This document shows, one piece after another, positions 61,804 through 64,000 of a stretch of 64,000 nt of DNA. Source of the DNA: Sphingomonas cannabina (GTDB lineage Bacteria > Pseudomonadota > Alphaproteobacteria > Sphingomonadales > Sphingomonadaceae). Each line of letters opens with the position of its first letter. The first letter of the stretch is position 1. Made by a program: the position numbers and the translations under genes. The stretch covers positions 1,225,001 to 1,289,000 of the forward strand of contig NZ_CP090059.1 of assembly GCF_021391395.1 (NCBI RefSeq), in the 5' to 3' direction. Under the pieces are notes generated by a model, which was not told the DNA's origin, did not search any database, and was given only the letters and a program-made list of their open reading frames with translations.

Positions 61804-62451
61804 TCAGGCCTGCGTTACCTCCCGGTCCGCTTCCTCGGTGTGCAGGTTGATCAGCGAATCCATCAGCCCGTCCTCAGCGCTCGAGCACACGCCGAGGATC
61901 ACCGCCTCGTCGCAGCCGTCGCCGGTCACATAGGCATGGCCCATGTTCGAATCGATGTAGATCGATTCGCCCTCCTCCAGCGGCACCGGATCGTAGAACT
62001 CGGTATGGACGACGATGCGGCCGCTGACGACGAAGATGAACTCCTCGCCGCTGTGGTGGACGAGGTCGCCGAACTCCTCGGCCGACTTGGCGCGCACGCG
62101 GGTCAGCACCGGGATCATGCGCTTCCGGCGCAGCTCGGTGCAGAGATAGTAGTAATCGTAGTTGCGCGTGTTGACGCGCACCGCGCGATCGAGATCGCCG
62201 ATGCTGCGGCGCGCGGTCACCGCCACCTCCGGCGTCGCCGCATTCTCGGCGAACAGCTCGGACATGCGGATGTTGAGCCGCTGGCTGAGCTGCAGCAGCT
62301 TGTCGTAGGTGAGGGTGAGCCGGTCGTGCTCGACCTTGGACAGCGTCGACACCGGAATGCCGCTGCGCTCGCTCATTTCCTTGAGCGTCCAGTCGTTGCG
62401 CGCACGCAGACCCTTGAGCAGCGTGCCGAGCGTAGGGTGCGCCTGCTTCAT
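61804..62451 (-). CDS. XRE-cupin regulator
   Basis: 215 residues. N-terminal XRE HTH (TLKEMSERSGIPVSTLSKVE) and a C-terminal cupin_2 domain (DLVHHSGEEFIFVVSGRIVV, EEGESIYIDSNMGHAYVTGD). Such proteins sense a small molecule through the cupin barrel and control adjacent genes. It is divergent from the serine hydrolase gene across 170 bases. Confidence 0.92.
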   Translation of the reverse strand: MKQAHPTLGTLLKGLRARNDWTLKEMSERSGIPVSTLSKVEHDRLTLTYDKLLQLSQRLNIRMSELFAENAATPEVAVTARRSIGDLDRAVRVNTRNYDYYYLCTELRRKRMIPVLTRVRAKSAEEFGDLVHHSGEEFIFVVSGRIVVHTEFYDPVPLEEGESIYIDSNMGHAYVTGDGCDEAVILGVCSSAEDGLMDSLINLHTEEADREVTQA

Positions 62452-62482
62452 ATCGCCCGACCCCGCGCCTGTTCGCGACCGT

Positions 62483-62511
62483 TTGACAATTTTCTAAATA
62501 GGATCATGATG
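62483..62511 (+). promoter_or_regulatory. Possible promoter
   Basis: A perfect -35 hexamer TTGACA (62483-62488) is followed by a weak -10-like ATGATG 17 bases on, upstream of the serine hydrolase. The AT-rich TTTTCTAAATAGG in between could also be an operator. Confidence 0.3.
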
Positions 62512-62620
62512 TCCCAATCAGGACGAGAATGTTTCATGTCAGGCGCCAGACTAGTCGTTCCCGCCTGACGACGCAATCGACCGCAGGCCGCACGGCCAAA
62601 GCGAAGGGGGTTCGCGATCC

Positions 62621-64000
62621 ATGTGGAAGCACGCGCTCAAACTCGGACTGGCGGGGCTGCTCGGCCTCGCTGCCGCCGTTCCCGCGTTCACGCAGCAGTC
62701 GCCGTCATTGGTTCCGGAGCCTGCGCCCAAGGCGGCTGCAGCCCCGGCGTTGCCGCCGGCTCCCGCGGGGGCCGGGACGTTGACCAAGGCCGATGTCGAT
62801 GCCTGGCTCGACGGCTACATGCCCTATGCGCTCGCCCGCGGTGACGTCGCCGGCGCGGTGGTCGTGGTGGTCAAGGACGGGCAGGTGCTCACCCAGCGCG
62901 GCTTCGGCTATGCCGATGTCGCGGCGCGGAAGCCCGTCGATCCGGAGCGGACGCTGTTCCGGCCCGGCTCGACCTCGAAGCTGTTCACCTGGACCGCGGT
63001 GATGCAGCAGGTCGAGGCCGGCAAGCTCGACCTCGACGCCGACGTGAACCGCTATCTCGATTTCAGGATCCCGCCCTATCGCGGCAAGCCGCTGACGCTG
63101 CGCGAGATCATGACCCACACTTCGGGGTTCGAGGAGATCATCAAGGGGCTGCTCGCCTTCGACAAGCCGGTCAAGCCGCTGGGCGACGTGCTCAAGGAGC
63201 GTATACCGGAACGGATCTTCGCGCCCGGGTCGACGCCGGCCTATTCCAACTATGCCACCGCGCTGGCCGGCTATATCGTCGAGCGCGTCTCCGGGATGAA
63301 GTTCGACGATTATGTCGAGCGCAACATCTTCCAGCGGCTCGGCATGGCGCACACCAGCTTCCGCCAGCCGCTGCCGGCCAAGCTGAGGCCGCTGATGTCG
63401 CAGGGCTATGAGCTGGGCTCGGGCAAGGCGCAGCGCTACGAGCTGATCGGCCTCGCCCCCGCCGGCGCCGCCGCATCGAGCGGGGCGGACATGGCGAAGT
63501 TCATGATCGCGCACCTCAACGACGGCGGCCCGCTGCTGAAGCCCGAGACGGCGCGGCTGATGCACACAGCGCAGAACAAGAGCGTGCCGGGCAACAACCA
63601 GATGGCGCTCGGCTTCTACGAGCAGTGGATCGACGGCCACCGCGCGATCGGCCACGGCGGCGACACCGTCTATTTCCATACCGAACTGATGATCTTCCCG
63701 GCGGAGAAGGTCGGCGTGTTCATCTCGATGAACAGCGCGGGCAAGGACGGCGCCCCCAACGGGATTCGCGGCGCGCTGATGGACGAGTTCGTCGACCGGT
63801 ACCTCGCCTCCGGCCCTCGCAAGCCGCCGGTCGAACTGGCGACCGCCAAGGAACACGCCAGGATGCTGGCGGGCAACTGGACCGTCAGCCGGCGGATCGA
63901 ATCGAGCTTCGCCTCGATCGTCAGCCTGCTCGGCGAGATGAAGGTGGGCCTCGATGACGACGGGCGGCCGCTGATCGCCGGCGTTCCCGCGCTCGGCGGG
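62621..64000 (+). CDS. Serine hydrolase, class C beta-lactamase/penicillin-binding fold (partial)
   Basis: 460 codons are visible; the frame runs off the right edge. A signal peptide (LKLGLAGLLGLAAAVPAFTQ) is followed by a proline/alanine linker. Active-site motifs: S117-T-S-K120 in RPGSTSKLFTWTA, Y208-S-N in AYSNYATALAGY, and HGG in AIGHGGDTVYFHTEL. It is an exported beta-lactamase-fold hydrolase, more likely an esterase or peptidase than a true lactamase; the visible tail after about 400 looks like an added lipocalin-type or DUF domain. Divergent from the XRE-cupin regulator. Confidence 0.9.
   Translation, partial: MWKHALKLGLAGLLGLAAAVPAFTQQSPSLVPEPAPKAAAAPALPPAPAGAGTLTKADVDAWLDGYMPYALARGDVAGAVVVVVKDGQVLTQRGFGYADVAARKPVDPERTLFRPGSTSKLFTWTAVMQQVEAGKLDLDADVNRYLDFRIPPYRGKPLTLREIMTHTSGFEEIIKGLLAFDKPVKPLGDVLKERIPERIFAPGSTPAYSNYATALAGYIVERVSGMKFDDYVERNIFQRLGMAHTSFRQPLPAKLRPLMSQGYELGSGKAQRYELIGLAPAGAAASSGADMAKFMIAHLNDGGPLLKPETARLMHTAQNKSVPGNNQMALGFYEQWIDGHRAIGHGGDTVYFHTELMIFPAEKVGVFISMNSAGKDGAPNGIRGALMDEFVDRYLASGPRKPPVELATAKEHARMLAGNWTVSRRIESSFASIVSLLGEMKVGLDDDGRPLIAGVPALGG

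Noticed and set aside
62705..63856. Minus-strand frame opposite the serine hydrolase
   Set aside because: The plus strand carries signal peptide, SxxK, YSN and HGG motifs; the minus frame has arginine-rich shadow composition.

Overview
The window is GC-rich DNA with dense, overlapping genes. Several small proteins and a hairpin repeat look typical of sphingomonads, so the source is probably a Sphingomonas-like alphaproteobacterium (inference from style and family content; no rRNA or marker gene is present).

Positions 1-5,000 carry proteins of the type I secretion style: a lamin-tail/Calx-beta repeat protein running off the left edge, and an M10 RTX metalloprotease preceded by a small exported protein. 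Positions 5,000-34,963 form one large non-flagellar type III secretion (T3SS) island. Its core is two divergent operons. The leftward one is lytic transglycosylase-sctV-sctC-sctD-sctF?-sctI-sctJ-sctK?-sctL-sctN-sctO-sctP. The rightward one is sctU-fliO-like-sctQ (with a probable internal start)-sctR-sctS-sctT-LuxR-type regulator. Flanking the core are genes that look like effectors without signal peptides, each followed by a small gene that is exported or resembles an immunity protein: an Endonuclea_NS_2-like nuclease toxin plus a YezG-like protein, a lipase plus an ankyrin lipoprotein, a LysM/NlpC/phage-lysozyme protein plus a small exported protein, and an unknown 483-residue protein plus a lipoprotein. 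Two DUF1521 proteins are also present; one keeps the GDPHVD self-cleavage motif known from the rhizobial effector NopE1, the other has lost it. No translocon or gatekeeper protein was recognised.

The most striking regulatory signal is a 17-bp near-palindrome, consensus CTMAACGAWTCGNTKAG, found eight times in five intergenic regions, always just upstream of effector-type genes. In three of the five it occurs as a pair spaced exactly 22 bp start to start. I found no copy in front of the apparatus operons. Together the pairs and the motif suggest a T3SS effector regulon whose cargo may be aimed at other bacteria.

Positions 35,000-64,000 are ordinary accessory and housekeeping DNA: small conserved proteins, a lone GroEL, a ChaA-type exchanger, LysR/SDR/F420-reductase-like genes, an ABC-F protein, a wHTH-ATPase regulator beside redox and hydrolase genes (thioredoxin-like, epoxide hydrolase, Ohr, cytochrome P460), a TetR-MFS-quinone oxidoreductase unit with a shared operator, a GH127 glycosidase, a retropepsin-like protein, a DUF2200 protein, an XRE-cupin regulator and a serine hydrolase cut by the right edge. 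Two broken genes are visible: a frameshifted DUF1348 gene and the tail of a TonB-dependent receptor. No tRNA, rRNA, CRISPR array, transposase or integrase was found.
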